Assembly: GCA_028700795.1 (NCBI GenBank)
Contig: JAQVRY010000002.1
Span: forward strand, 1-40,787
DNA from: Tissierellia bacterium
GTDB lineage: Bacteria > Bacillota > Clostridia > Tissierellales > Sedimentibacteraceae
Direction of reading: 5' to 3'
Length of the DNA: 40,787 bases
Position numbers and translations under genes: made by a program. Every line of letters starts with the position of its first letter. Positions within the stretch are counted from its first letter, which is position 1. Below the pieces are notes generated by a model. That model saw only the letters and a program-made list of their open reading frames with translations. It was not told the origin of the DNA and did no database searches. This document shows, in pieces, positions 8,208-16,274 of the stretch.

Positions 8208-8235
8208 GCTCCATTTCGTTATCTTAACTTAATTG

Positions 8236-8253
8236 TAGCAATTCTTGTACCAA
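8236..8253 (-). promoter_or_regulatory. Sigma-54 (-24/-12) promoter for the MFS-COG0523-DUF362-AOR cluster
   Basis: On the minus strand the sequence reads TTGGTACAAGAATTGCTA. It matches the consensus TTGGCAC-N5-TTGCT at all but one position, with the invariant GG and GC exactly 10 nt apart. The predicted transcript starts near 8226, about 20-25 bases before the MFS start. A sigma-54 activator is encoded immediately upstream. This is one of the best-supported regulatory sites in the window. Confidence 0.8.
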
Positions 8254-8278
8254 TATACGGATTAATGTATATTGATTA

Positions 8279-8299
8279 GAAGAATGTCCTCAATTCTTC
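8279..8299. promoter_or_regulatory. Possible activator-binding inverted repeat
   Basis: GAAGAAT and ATTCTTC (7-bp arms, 7-nt spacer) lie about 25-45 bases upstream of the -24 element. They could be a binding site for the adjacent activator, although such sites usually lie farther away. Confidence 0.3.
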
Positions 8300-8346
8300 A
8301 AGATTCCTCAGGCTGCTGCGCTTTCAGAACGGCCAAATGAAATACA

Positions 8347-8384
8347 TAAAAAAAAACAGAAAAATACTACAAGTATCTTTCTGT
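8347..8384 (-). terminator. Strong intrinsic terminator downstream of the sigma-54 activator
   Basis: A 12-bp stem (ACAGAAAAATAC at 8356-8367 against 8373-8384, one wobble) with a 5-nt loop is followed on the minus strand by nine T. It insulates the sigma-54 promoter from read-through. Confidence 0.8.
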
Positions 8385-8460
8385 TGTAAAATAATATTAC
8401 AATGATTGTTAATTAATTAATATTTATTAAATTCGTTACAATCTCTTATTTAAATTGCTG

Positions 8461-8501
8461 TAAAAAAATGTTACGATACTTCTTGTTGTAACATTTTTTT
8501 A
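8461..8501 (-). terminator. First terminator of the sigma-54 activator gene, overlapping its 3' end
   Basis: A 14-bp perfect inverted repeat (8461-8474 and 8488-8501) with a 13-nt loop and seven T in the descending arm. The stem includes the stop codon and last codons of the activator gene. Confidence 0.75.
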
Positions 8502-10459
8502 CGCTTGCTTAGTTTGGGTGACCCGTCTATTTTTCTGTATAAAGTTGGGCGGCTTATACCTAAACGTTTAGCAGTATTTGTTAAATTCCAATTTTCTTGA
8601 TTTAATACATATTCTATAATTATTTCTTCGCCTGTTTTCAATAAATCTTTATTTTGTTTTGTTTCAACAACATGTGCAGATATTTTATTTTTAAGACTTT
8701 TATATTTATATGCACTTAATACTTCACGAGGAAGGCTGTCAATTGAAAGGGTTTCTTTTTCATTCAACAATACTGCTTTTTCTATTGCATTTCTTAATTC
8801 ACGGACATTCCCTCTCCAGTAATAATATTTCAAAGCTTCATAAAACTCAGGGTCTACCTTCACTTCCGGAGTGCTTGAATGTTTTACATTATAATCTATA
8901 AAACTTTTTGCAAGCAAAGGGATATCATCTTTTCTGTCTCTTAGCGGAGGTATGGATAAACTGATTATATTAATACGGAAATATAAATCTTCTCTAAATT
9001 GACCGAGCTCAATTTCCTGCAATAAATCTTTTTTTGTTGCAGCGATTATCTTGATATTTATAGGGATTTCTTTTATTCCTCCGATTCGAGTAATTCTATT
9101 GGATGACAGTGCTCTTAACAGCTTTATTTGAACGTTTAAAGGCATACTGTCTATTTCATCAAAAAAGAATGTACCACCGGATGCAATTTCTAATTTGCCG
9201 AATTTTATGCTGTTTAAGGCTCCTGTAAATGACCCCGGCTCGTAACCGAATAATTCGCTTTCAATTAATTCTGAAGGGATAGCACCGCAGTTAATTGCCA
9301 CAAAAGGTTTGTTTTTTCTAAAGCTTTCGTTATGTATTGATTGAGCAAACAATTCTTTGCCTGTACCGCTTTCACCACATATTAAAATTGCTGAAGAAGT
9401 TCGAGCGGCTTTTTTTGCTAATTCCTTTACTCGTACTATATTTTTGCAATTCCCTATTATATCATCGAAAGTATATATAGCACTGTTTTTAATATTAAAT
9501 TGCAAGTACTTGTTTGTACTATCAAATTTAAAAAGGCGGCATACTTCCTTATTTTCATTGATGATAAATTGTTTAACGGATACTAAAAATGATTTTTTTT
9601 CATTATTTATTTTTAAAATTAATTCAGTATTTTCCATTTCATCGCCCTGAATGTGTTTTTCAACCTGTCTTAATGCCATTCTAATGCATTTATCCACATT
9701 CTCATTATCTTTAGAGCTTATTTCGAACATATTGAGAAGTGATTTATTATAGCTGATAATTTTATTACTGACTAAATAAATAATTCCCGAGCTGTCATAT
9801 TCAATAATATTTTTTAAAGTATTATTTGATACGGTCAGCTGTGTTAACATATTGTCGATTTGAATTTTATCTTCAATTATTTTTGCTATTGATTGAGCAA
9901 GGCCTAACGTTCCTATAGTATGCTTATGGTCAATAATGCCGCCTATATTAATAGCACCTACTATTTTTTTATTAAATCCATGTATGGGTGCTGCCGAGCA
10001 ATTGTATTGATGTAACAATTTATTATAGTGCTCTTTACCAAATACTTGAATAGGTATATCGTATTGTAATGCTAAACAAATAGAGTTTGTACCAATACTT
10101 TCTTCCGAGCAGTTTGTAGTTATTAAATCAATTTTTTCCGAAACTGCCAATACTGATACTAAATTACACTTATTATCAAAAAGAATAAAAGATAAGTTGA
10201 ATTCATCCGCAATTTTTTGCAGAATAGCTCTAAATTCTTCATCAACAAACTTATTACATACTGAGTAAGAATCTAAATCCTTTTTTTTAAGATAATATTT
10301 TTCATCTAGTGCATAAGGATTAACATTTGCTAAAGCACTACGGTGCCAAGATTTAGAAACCACAGGGGAGACAACGTTTTCATCAACAGCTAAACTGTTT
10401 GTCATTTTTCTCCACTCCAAGCCTACAGCTTCCATATCTGTTTCTTTTGATTTATCCAT
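8471..10459 (-). CDS. Sigma-54-dependent transcriptional activator (AcoR-like: GAF, PAS-like, AAA+, Fis HTH)
   Basis: A 662-residue enhancer-binding protein. Residues about 80-205 form a GAF-like sensor and 210-310 a PAS-like region. The AAA+ domain follows, with Walker A GESGTGKE, the sigma-54 contact loop GSFTGA (usual GAFTGA), Walker B GGTFFFDEID and an arginine-finger region FREDLYFRIN. The C-terminus is a Fis-type helix-turn-helix (LTNTAKRLGISRPTLYRKI). The ATG at 10459 is chosen because GGAGG lies five bases upstream; the TTG four codons earlier overlaps that site. It almost certainly controls the -24/-12 promoter directly downstream. The small-molecule signal bound by the GAF domain is unknown. 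Confidence 0.9.
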   Translation of the reverse strand: MDKSKETDMEAVGLEWRKMTNSLAVDENVVSPVVSKSWHRSALANVNPYALDEKYYLKKKDLDSYSVCNKFVDEEFRAILQKIADEFNLSFILFDNKCNLVSVLAVSEKIDLITTNCSEESIGTNSICLALQYDIPIQVFGKEHYNKLLHQYNCSAAPIHGFNKKIVGAINIGGIIDHKHTIGTLGLAQSIAKIIEDKIQIDNMLTQLTVSNNTLKNIIEYDSSGIIYLVSNKIISYNKSLLNMFEISSKDNENVDKCIRMALRQVEKHIQGDEMENTELILKINNEKKSFLVSVKQFIINENKEVCRLFKFDSTNKYLQFNIKNSAIYTFDDIIGNCKNIVRVKELAKKAARTSSAILICGESGTGKELFAQSIHNESFRKNKPFVAINCGAIPSELIESELFGYEPGSFTGALNSIKFGKLEIASGGTFFFDEIDSMPLNVQIKLLRALSSNRITRIGGIKEIPINIKIIAATKKDLLQEIELGQFREDLYFRINIISLSIPPLRDRKDDIPLLAKSFIDYNVKHSSTPEVKVDPEFYEALKYYYWRGNVRELRNAIEKAVLLNEKETLSIDSLPREVLSAYKYKSLKNKISAHVVETKQNKDLLKTGEEIIIEYVLNQENWNLTNTAKRLGISRPTLYRKIDGSPKLSKRKKMLQQEVS

Positions 10460-10478
10460 CTTTTCCTCCAAGAATAAC

Positions 10479-10503
10479 GGGACAGCTGTGCATATTCTGT
10501 CCC
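10479..10503. repeat. REP-like inverted repeat GGGACAG/CTGTCCC
   Basis: Seven-bp arms with an 11-nt loop lie in the 5' leader of the sigma-54 activator gene, 20 bases before its start codon. It shares the GGGAC core with the elements at 1489, 17692 and 29555 and could also affect translation of the activator. Confidence 0.5.
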
Positions 10504-10541
10504 TTCTCTCAATTGACTGATGTAATGTATTCCCATAAACA

Positions 10542-10570
10542 ATACTATCATAAATTTAATTAATTATCAA
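10542..10570 (-). promoter_or_regulatory. Sigma-A promoter for the sigma-54 activator gene
   Basis: On the minus strand TTGATA, a 17-nt spacer, then TAGTAT. The predicted start near 10535 gives a 75-base leader that contains the GGGACAG hairpin. Confidence 0.5.
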
Positions 10571-10581
10571 GACCCCCGCTT

Positions 10582-10603
10582 CTATAACTTCTATAAGTTG
10601 TAG
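10582..10603. other. Hairpin after the M42 gene cluster
   Basis: CTATAACTT and AAGTTGTAG form a 9-bp stem (one wobble) with a 4-nt loop, 40 bases after the last M42 stop codon. There is no T-run, so terminator function is uncertain. Confidence 0.35.
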
Positions 10604-10641
10604 TTCCTTTTCGGCTTCAGGCAGGTCATAATCCAAACTTA

Positions 10642-11622
10642 TTATTTGGAGACTGCAATTACTAATTTTATGCATTCTTCCACATCGGATTTGTTAAATA
10701 TTTCACCTGATGTATGAAGGTTTCTTGTAGGTATGGATATTACTCCGCTCGGTACTCCTTCTCTTGAAGTATGTATAGGTCCTGCATCCGTTCCGCCGAA
10801 TTCCAAAATTTCATATTGATATTTAATGTTGTTTTTTTCTGCAGTATTTGTTAATAACTCTTTTACATCTGTATGTGTAATAATGGATTTGTCCATTAGT
10901 TTAATTGCTGCTCCACCGCCTAATTTGACATCCATTTTAATTCCGTCAGGTGTGTCGCCCGTTGCAGTTACGTCAACGGCGATTGCTAAATCCGGCTCAA
11001 TTGTGTACCCGGCTGTTTTAGCACCTCTACATCCCACTTCTTCTTGTACTGAAAACACATAGTATATATCATTATCAGTTTTAGGATGATTTTTAAGCGC
11101 TTCAATTAAGATATAGCAGCCAATCCTGTCATCTGCAGCTTTGCATATTACACAGTCCTCTGTTTCGTAATATTCAGTTTTAAATACACACATATCGCCT
11201 ATATGGAAATTATTTCTAATGAATTCTTCATCAGTGGAAGCAACATCCAAAAATAATTTACTTGTTAATAGCGTTTCCTTATCTTTTAATTCCTCTTGGC
11301 AAATTACTCCTTCTAATCCATTTAAAAATACCATTCGGAGTCCCAACAATTCCTTGGCATTTAATCCTCCTACATTAGCAAAGCGTAAAAAACCTTTCTT
11401 ATCAACATGGGTTATAATTAAGCCAATTTGGTCCATGTGAGCAGAAAATAATATTTTTTTGCCTGCTCCTTTTTTTCTTGCTATAAGATTACCAAGAGGG
11501 TCTATTGTTATTTCATCTGCAAAATCTTTTATTTCATCCATAATCATTTCACAAATCTTTTTTTCTCTTCCTGAAGGACTGAAACAATCGGATAATTTTT
11601 TCATTAATTCACTGTTAAACAT
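10642..11622 (-). CDS. M42 family metallo-aminopeptidase (third of three)
   Basis: A 326-residue cytoplasmic aminopeptidase of the M42 (glutamyl aminopeptidase/deblocking aminopeptidase, YsdC/FrvX) family. The dinuclear metal site is complete: SAHMDQIG, AADDR, the catalytic QEEVG, VDVT and LHTSGE near the end. M42 enzymes assemble as tetrahedral dodecamers and trim N-terminal residues from short peptides. It starts two bases after the second M42 gene with AAAGGGGAG upstream, so the three are one operon. Residue preference differs between paralogues and cannot be assigned here. Confidence 0.88.
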   Translation of the reverse strand: MFNSELMKKLSDCFSPSGREKKICEMIMDEIKDFADEITIDPLGNLIARKKGAGKKILFSAHMDQIGLIITHVDKKGFLRFANVGGLNAKELLGLRMVFLNGLEGVICQEELKDKETLLTSKLFLDVASTDEEFIRNNFHIGDMCVFKTEYYETEDCVICKAADDRIGCYILIEALKNHPKTDNDIYYVFSVQEEVGCRGAKTAGYTIEPDLAIAVDVTATGDTPDGIKMDVKLGGGAAIKLMDKSIITHTDVKELLTNTAEKNNIKYQYEILEFGGTDAGPIHTSREGVPSGVISIPTRNLHTSGEIFNKSDVEECIKLVIAVSK

Positions 11623-11624
11623 TG

Positions 11625-12638
11625 CTACTCCCCTTTCTGATTTTCAATAATCACTTGTTTTGTAAGTTTTAAAGCACTATCTATGTCATTTTTGCTTGCC
11701 ACGCTTATTGATGAATGTATATATCTGCAAGGTACTGAAATCGCCACTACCTTGGCGCCTCTTTTCGTTTTATGGATAACACCGGCATCATTTCCTCCTG
11801 ATGTTGAGCGTCTGTATTGATAAGTAATATTATTGTCTTCAGCAATTTTTGCAGCACTTCTTACTGTTTCAATATCGTATATCGTTGCATTGTCCATCAA
11901 TGACAGTACTGCTCCCTTCCCGATAAAGGTGGAGCTTTCATGTTCATCTACTTCAGGCATATCTGCACATACGGTTCCTTCCAATACTATGCCTAGGTCC
12001 GGCTCTAATTGATATGCTGCTGTTTCTGCTCCTCTTAAGCCGACTTCCTCCATAACAGTAAACACACCGTAAAAATCTGCATCCAAATTTTGGCTTAGAA
12101 GCTCTAATATAATGCTGCAGCCTGCTCTGTTGTCCAAAGCTTTTGCTTTAATCATATTGTTGCCGAATTCAACATAGTCACTTTTAAAAGCTGCATAGTC
12201 CCCTATATTTACTACTTTTTCTGTTTCTTCTTTTGTACTTGTACCAATATCAATATATAATTTATCAATGGGAAGTGAGCTTCCTCTTTCTTCTTCACTC
12301 ATTAAATGCACTGCTTTAGAGCCGATAACGCCAGGAATTTTATTTTCTCCTATTACTACAACCTTTGAATTCAAAACTCTCTGGTCAATTCCTCCAACTG
12401 CTTTAAATTTAATAAAACCGTCAGAATCAATATTAGAAACTATCAATCCTACTTCATCCATGTGAGCAGAAAGCATTATGTTTTTATTTTTTTTGCCTTT
12501 ATTGTGAGCTATAATGTTTCCAAGTTTATCAACATAGAATTCGCAGCCCATTTCTGATAGTTTGCCCTTTATATAATTTCTTACTTCATATTCACAACCT
12601 GATACGCCGGAAAGTTCAGTTAATTCATTTAAAAACAT
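11625..12638 (-). CDS. M42 family metallo-aminopeptidase (second of three)
   Basis: A 337-residue M42 peptidase. Metal and catalytic motifs are SAHMDEVG, KALDNRAG, VMEEVG and YIHSS. The fourth ligand region reads IVLEGTVCAD, with Glu where its two neighbours have Asp, as in the glutamyl-aminopeptidase-like branch of the family. The ATG follows GGAGGAAATATT, and the gene overlaps the end of the first M42 gene by 10 bases. The divergence between the three copies suggests complementary specificities, as known for sets of archaeal TET peptidases, which can form mixed complexes. Confidence 0.88.
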   Translation of the reverse strand: MFLNELTELSGVSGCEYEVRNYIKGKLSEMGCEFYVDKLGNIIAHNKGKKNKNIMLSAHMDEVGLIVSNIDSDGFIKFKAVGGIDQRVLNSKVVVIGENKIPGVIGSKAVHLMSEEERGSSLPIDKLYIDIGTSTKEETEKVVNIGDYAAFKSDYVEFGNNMIKAKALDNRAGCSIILELLSQNLDADFYGVFTVMEEVGLRGAETAAYQLEPDLGIVLEGTVCADMPEVDEHESSTFIGKGAVLSLMDNATIYDIETVRSAAKIAEDNNITYQYRRSTSGGNDAGVIHKTKRGAKVVAISVPCRYIHSSISVASKNDIDSALKLTKQVIIENQKGE

Positions 12639-13669
12639 AATATTTCCTCCAAATCAGAATTATCCAATTCATTTATAAACCTTGCTAATGCTTTTCCTGC
12701 AATTTCTAAATCATTTATATCTATGGTTTCCACTGATGTATGCATGTATCTAAGCGGTATCGACAATAGTATGCAGGGAATTCCGTCTCTTGATACTTGC
12801 ACTGCATCTGTGTCTGTGCCGGTTCTTGCAGGCACTGCTTCATGCTGCATTGGATAATTGTATTTTTTGCAGATTTCAACAAATTTCTTTGTAAGTTTTG
12901 TATTTAGTCTTCCTCCGTATGCAACGATGGGACCTTTGCCTAATTGAGGTGAATCAGCAGGCATATCAGGAGTTTTGCCAAATCCAACATCTAAAACTAT
13001 TCCGATATCCGGAGCAATTTTATAACTGCTTGTTTTGGCACCCCTTAAACCTGTTTCTTCCTGAGCTGTCGCAGTAAAATACACATTGCTTTTATGTGAT
13101 ATTTTCTTTAATTCTTTTGCTGCTTCAAGCATAACTGCAATACATGCTCTGTCGTCAAATGCTTTTGCACTTATAATGCTTCCCTGCAATGATAAAGGCT
13201 TTCTATTTACAGTGGCAATATCTCCGATTTTTACTAGTTTTTCAAGTTCTTCTTTTGTATATCCTGTATCTATATATAGCTCCTTTATTTTAAGAGGTTT
13301 TTTTCTTTCTTCTTCACTTGTTAAATGAGGCGGTTTAATTCCTATAACTCCAAATATATTTTCTTTTCCATATACTGTTACATCCTGAGCAACCAAGGAT
13401 GAAGAATTAAATCCACCAACTGTAGAGAAGCTTAAAAAGCCTCCCTCCAATATACTTGTAACCATAAGCCCTATTTCATCAATGTGTGCTGCAAGCATTA
13501 TTTTAGTATCATTGCTGCCGGCTCTTTTAAAGATATAACTTCCAAGCCTGTCCATTTCAAATGAATCTGTGTATGGCTTAAAATATTTTTTCAAAATATC
13601 ACCGTTAATATGCTCGAAACCTGAAACAAAATGGTTGGAGCATATATCAAACAAAAATTCTTTAAGCAT
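12629..13669 (-). CDS. M42 family metallo-aminopeptidase (first of three)
   Basis: A 346-residue M42 peptidase with AAHIDEIG, KAFDDRAC, AQEETG, IVLDVGFGKTPD and YMHTSVET as metal and catalytic motifs. It begins with a good AGGAGG site and lies 55 bases after the ispH-S1 gene, from which it is separated by a terminator hairpin. I could not identify a convincing promoter in that short gap, so transcription may depend partly on read-through. The three copies look like an old tandem expansion rather than a recent duplication, because they differ throughout. Confidence 0.88.
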   Translation of the reverse strand: MLKEFLFDICSNHFVSGFEHINGDILKKYFKPYTDSFEMDRLGSYIFKRAGSNDTKIMLAAHIDEIGLMVTSILEGGFLSFSTVGGFNSSSLVAQDVTVYGKENIFGVIGIKPPHLTSEEERKKPLKIKELYIDTGYTKEELEKLVKIGDIATVNRKPLSLQGSIISAKAFDDRACIAVMLEAAKELKKISHKSNVYFTATAQEETGLRGAKTSSYKIAPDIGIVLDVGFGKTPDMPADSPQLGKGPIVAYGGRLNTKLTKKFVEICKKYNYPMQHEAVPARTGTDTDAVQVSRDGIPCILLSIPLRYMHTSVETIDINDLEIAGKALARFINELDNSDLEEILCF

Positions 13670-13685
13670 TTTTCCTCCTAATATT

Positions 13686-13719
13686 CAAAATAAAATGTTA
13701 GATCTTGCGACCTAACATT
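13686..13719 (-). terminator. Intrinsic terminator after ispH-S1
   Basis: AATGTTAG at 13694-13701 pairs with CTAACATT at 13712-13719 (8 bp, 10-nt loop) and is followed on the minus strand by TTTTATTTT. Confidence 0.6.
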
Positions 13720-13724
13720 AGAAA

Positions 13725-16274
13725 TTACTTTAATAAATCATCCAGTGCATCTCCTATAGATTCTCCTATAGTAAAGTTTGTATCTTCCTGTTGATAAGAT
13801 GTACTATCCGTAGTTTCTTCACCTTTGTCATCTAATATTAATGTCAGGTTAAGGTTTTTACCTTTCATATCTATGTTTTGAACTTTAGCTTCTTTTATTT
13901 CTCCAACCTTAACAACTTGTGCCGGCGTTCTTAATTTTTCTGTTGACACCTTTGCAATTGGGATGAAGCAGTCAATGTTTCCATTAGCGTCTACATGTAT
14001 GCCATCAAGCAGTATACGTGTTACTTCAACCTGTATTATATCGTCCTTATTGAGTGTTTTAGCATAAACATCAAATGGATGATCAGTCAATTGCTTTAAT
14101 CCAAGGCCTACCTTTCTGTCTTTTCTTGTAATGCTCAATATTTTTGCCGTTACTTCCTGACCTTCTTGAAGAACATCGGTAACTTTTTCTGTTCTTGCCC
14201 AGTCTAAATCTTTAATGTGTAAAAGACATTCAATCTCATCTACTTTAACGAAGGCTCCAAAGTCAACAATCCTTGTTACCAGACCTGTTACTGTATCGCC
14301 CTTTTGATATTTATCCAGGAATTTTGCCCAAGGGCTTTTTACAGTTGCTTTATAGCTTAAGGAAAGTCTTCTATTTTCCTTGTCTACATTTTTAACCTTT
14401 ACATTTATTTTGTCGCCCGGTTTTAATACTTCTGACGGGTGTTTAATCCTGGTCCATGCAATTTCATTGATATGAAGAAGTCCGTCTATGCCGTTGATTT
14501 CTACAAATGCACCGTAATCCTGAAGATTTTTTACAGTACCTTCGTAAATTTCACCTACTTGTATTTCTTCCCATACTTCCTTGTCTCTTACTTCCTTTTC
14601 CAGTTTTTCAACAGCTCTCGAAGTTAAAACCAACTGTCTTCTTCCTTTTTTGTTCTTTGTTTCTAATATTTTAACCTTCAGGTTTTTGCCTACATATTCT
14701 GAAGGGTCAACATCTCTTTTAATTGATATTTGATTTCTTGGAATGAAACCTTTAATGCCTTTTAGTTTTCCGTAAATTCCATATTGTGATGCTTCAATTA
14801 TAGGAATTTCCAGAATTTCTCCTTGAACTCTGAGGTGTTCCAGCTCATCCCAGATTTTCTGTTCTTCCAATGGTTTTCTTGTAAGAACAACATTTCCGTC
14901 TTGGTCAGAAATTCTTACTACAATTGCTTCAATTTCGTCTCCTTCTTTTACTATTTCAGTTAAATCGGAAACTTCTGTCAAGGAAAATTCGTCTCTTGTT
15001 ATAATGCCGTCAGATTTATAATTAATGTTAACAGAAACGGCATCAGGGCTTACATATATTATTTTTCCTTTAACCTTTTCACCGATTCTGATATAAACTA
15101 CTCCGCCATAATTTTCAAGCAATTCATGCATAGTGTTTACTTTTTCTGCTTGTTCAGTCTGTTCAACTTGTTCAGTCTGTTCAACTTGTTCAGTCTGTTC
15201 TGCAGGTTCTGTTTGCTCTGCAGGTTCAGGCTGCTCTGCAGGTTCTGTTTGCTCTGCAGGTTCTGACTGCTCTGCAAGTTCAGTCTGCTCTACGGGTTCT
15301 GACTGCTCTGCTTGTTCTGCTTGTTCTGTTTGTTCTGTTTGCTCAGTCAGTTCTGCTTGTTCAGACTGTTCAGTTTGCTCAGACTGTTCAACTAATTCTA
15401 CATGTTCTGCCTGTTCGTTCTTTTCATTCATGTTGTTATTTAAATTTTCCAACATATTAATAACCTCCTCAATTATCCAGTCAGGAGCTGAAGCACCTGC
15501 GGATACTCCCACAATAGTATTTTTATCAATATAGTTATAAGGTATTTCCTTATAATTTTGTATTAAGAATGTGTTTTTACACAATTCCTTGCTCAGTTCA
15601 TATAACTTTTTGGTATTTGAACTATTTTTCCCACCTACAATAAGCATTACTGTACATTTTGAAGCAAGTTCTACACAAGCCTCTTGTCTTTTCCTTGTTG
15701 CTTCACATATTGTATTATGTACAATTATATTAGAATAATTGTTTATTTCAATAGTTTTTAAAATTTCTTTAAAAATATTCAAATTAAAAGTTGTCTGGCA
15801 GACTAAGCAGTAATTCTTTGACGGCTCAATTATATTTATTAGTTCTTCAGGACTTTTAATTATGTCCGCTTCGTTGTTGCACCAGCCTGCTATTCCCTGT
15901 ACCTCAGGATGATTCTCATCACCAACAATGATTATATTGTAACCCTTATTTTTGAATTCTTCAACTATTTTATGTATTTTTTTTACTTTTACACAAGTTG
16001 CATCAATAACTTTGATGTTTTTTTCTTCCAATATGTCATATATATGTTTTCCAACACCATGACTCCTGATAAGAAGCTTTGCATCGTTGTCCTCAGGCAG
16101 GTTTTCAACTATTACCATACCTTTATCTTTTAATTTTTCAACAACATCTTTGTTATGAATTATTTCTCCATAGCTGTAGAGTTTTTTTTCGGCAGTTAAA
16201 ATCTTATCTGCTTTTAGAACGGCAGCCTTGACACCTCCACAAAAACCGTTATACTCTGAAACAATTATTTTCAT
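13725..16274 (-). CDS. ispH: IspH (HMB-PP reductase) fused to five S1 RNA-binding domains
   Basis: An 849-residue fusion. Residues 1-282 are 4-hydroxy-3-methylbut-2-enyl diphosphate reductase, the last MEP-pathway enzyme, with cluster cysteines C12 (FCGGV), C94 (DATC) and C190 (NTIC) and the catalytic NHPEVQG near 121-127. Residues about 284-378 are a Glu/Gln-dominated linker of repeated EQ-x-EQ units. Residues 395-811 hold five S1-type OB folds; the third (DYGAFVEINGIDGLLHI) and fourth (DFGAFVKVDEIECLLHI) are the most canonical. IspH-RpsA fusions are known in Clostridia; the S1 part resembles ribosomal protein S1. It overlaps plsC by four bases (ATGA). The linker is unusually long and repetitive. 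Confidence 0.93.
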   Translation of the reverse strand: MKIIVSEYNGFCGGVKAAVLKADKILTAEKKLYSYGEIIHNKDVVEKLKDKGMVIVENLPEDNDAKLLIRSHGVGKHIYDILEEKNIKVIDATCVKVKKIHKIVEEFKNKGYNIIIVGDENHPEVQGIAGWCNNEADIIKSPEELINIIEPSKNYCLVCQTTFNLNIFKEILKTIEINNYSNIIVHNTICEATRKRQEACVELASKCTVMLIVGGKNSSNTKKLYELSKELCKNTFLIQNYKEIPYNYIDKNTIVGVSAGASAPDWIIEEVINMLENLNNNMNEKNEQAEHVELVEQSEQTEQSEQAELTEQTEQTEQAEQAEQSEPVEQTELAEQSEPAEQTEPAEQPEPAEQTEPAEQTEQVEQTEQVEQTEQAEKVNTMHELLENYGGVVYIRIGEKVKGKIIYVSPDAVSVNINYKSDGIITRDEFSLTEVSDLTEIVKEGDEIEAIVVRISDQDGNVVLTRKPLEEQKIWDELEHLRVQGEILEIPIIEASQYGIYGKLKGIKGFIPRNQISIKRDVDPSEYVGKNLKVKILETKNKKGRRQLVLTSRAVEKLEKEVRDKEVWEEIQVGEIYEGTVKNLQDYGAFVEINGIDGLLHINEIAWTRIKHPSEVLKPGDKINVKVKNVDKENRRLSLSYKATVKSPWAKFLDKYQKGDTVTGLVTRIVDFGAFVKVDEIECLLHIKDLDWARTEKVTDVLQEGQEVTAKILSITRKDRKVGLGLKQLTDHPFDVYAKTLNKDDIIQVEVTRILLDGIHVDANGNIDCFIPIAKVSTEKLRTPAQVVKVGEIKEAKVQNIDMKGKNLNLTLILDDKGEETTDSTSYQQEDTNFTIGESIGDALDDLLK
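15135..15410 (-). repeat. Glu/Gln codon repeat within ispH-S1
   Basis: About 275 bases of imperfect tandem units of 12-18 bases encode EQTEQ, EQAEQ, EQSEP and EPAEQ variants. Its regularity in DNA and protein suggests growth by slippage or unequal crossing-over. On the other strand it creates a spurious cysteine/serine-rich open frame. Confidence 0.85.

Noticed and set aside
15135..15410. CRISPR-like array
   Set aside because: Repeat units are short, in frame and encode a coherent protein linker; there are no unique spacers of constant length.
15133..15534. Plus-strand cysteine/serine-rich open frame of 133 codons
   Set aside because: It is the antisense of the Glu/Gln repeat in ispH-S1, where repeated CTG/TTC words give Cys and Ser. 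There is no ribosome binding site and the minus frame is a firm gene.
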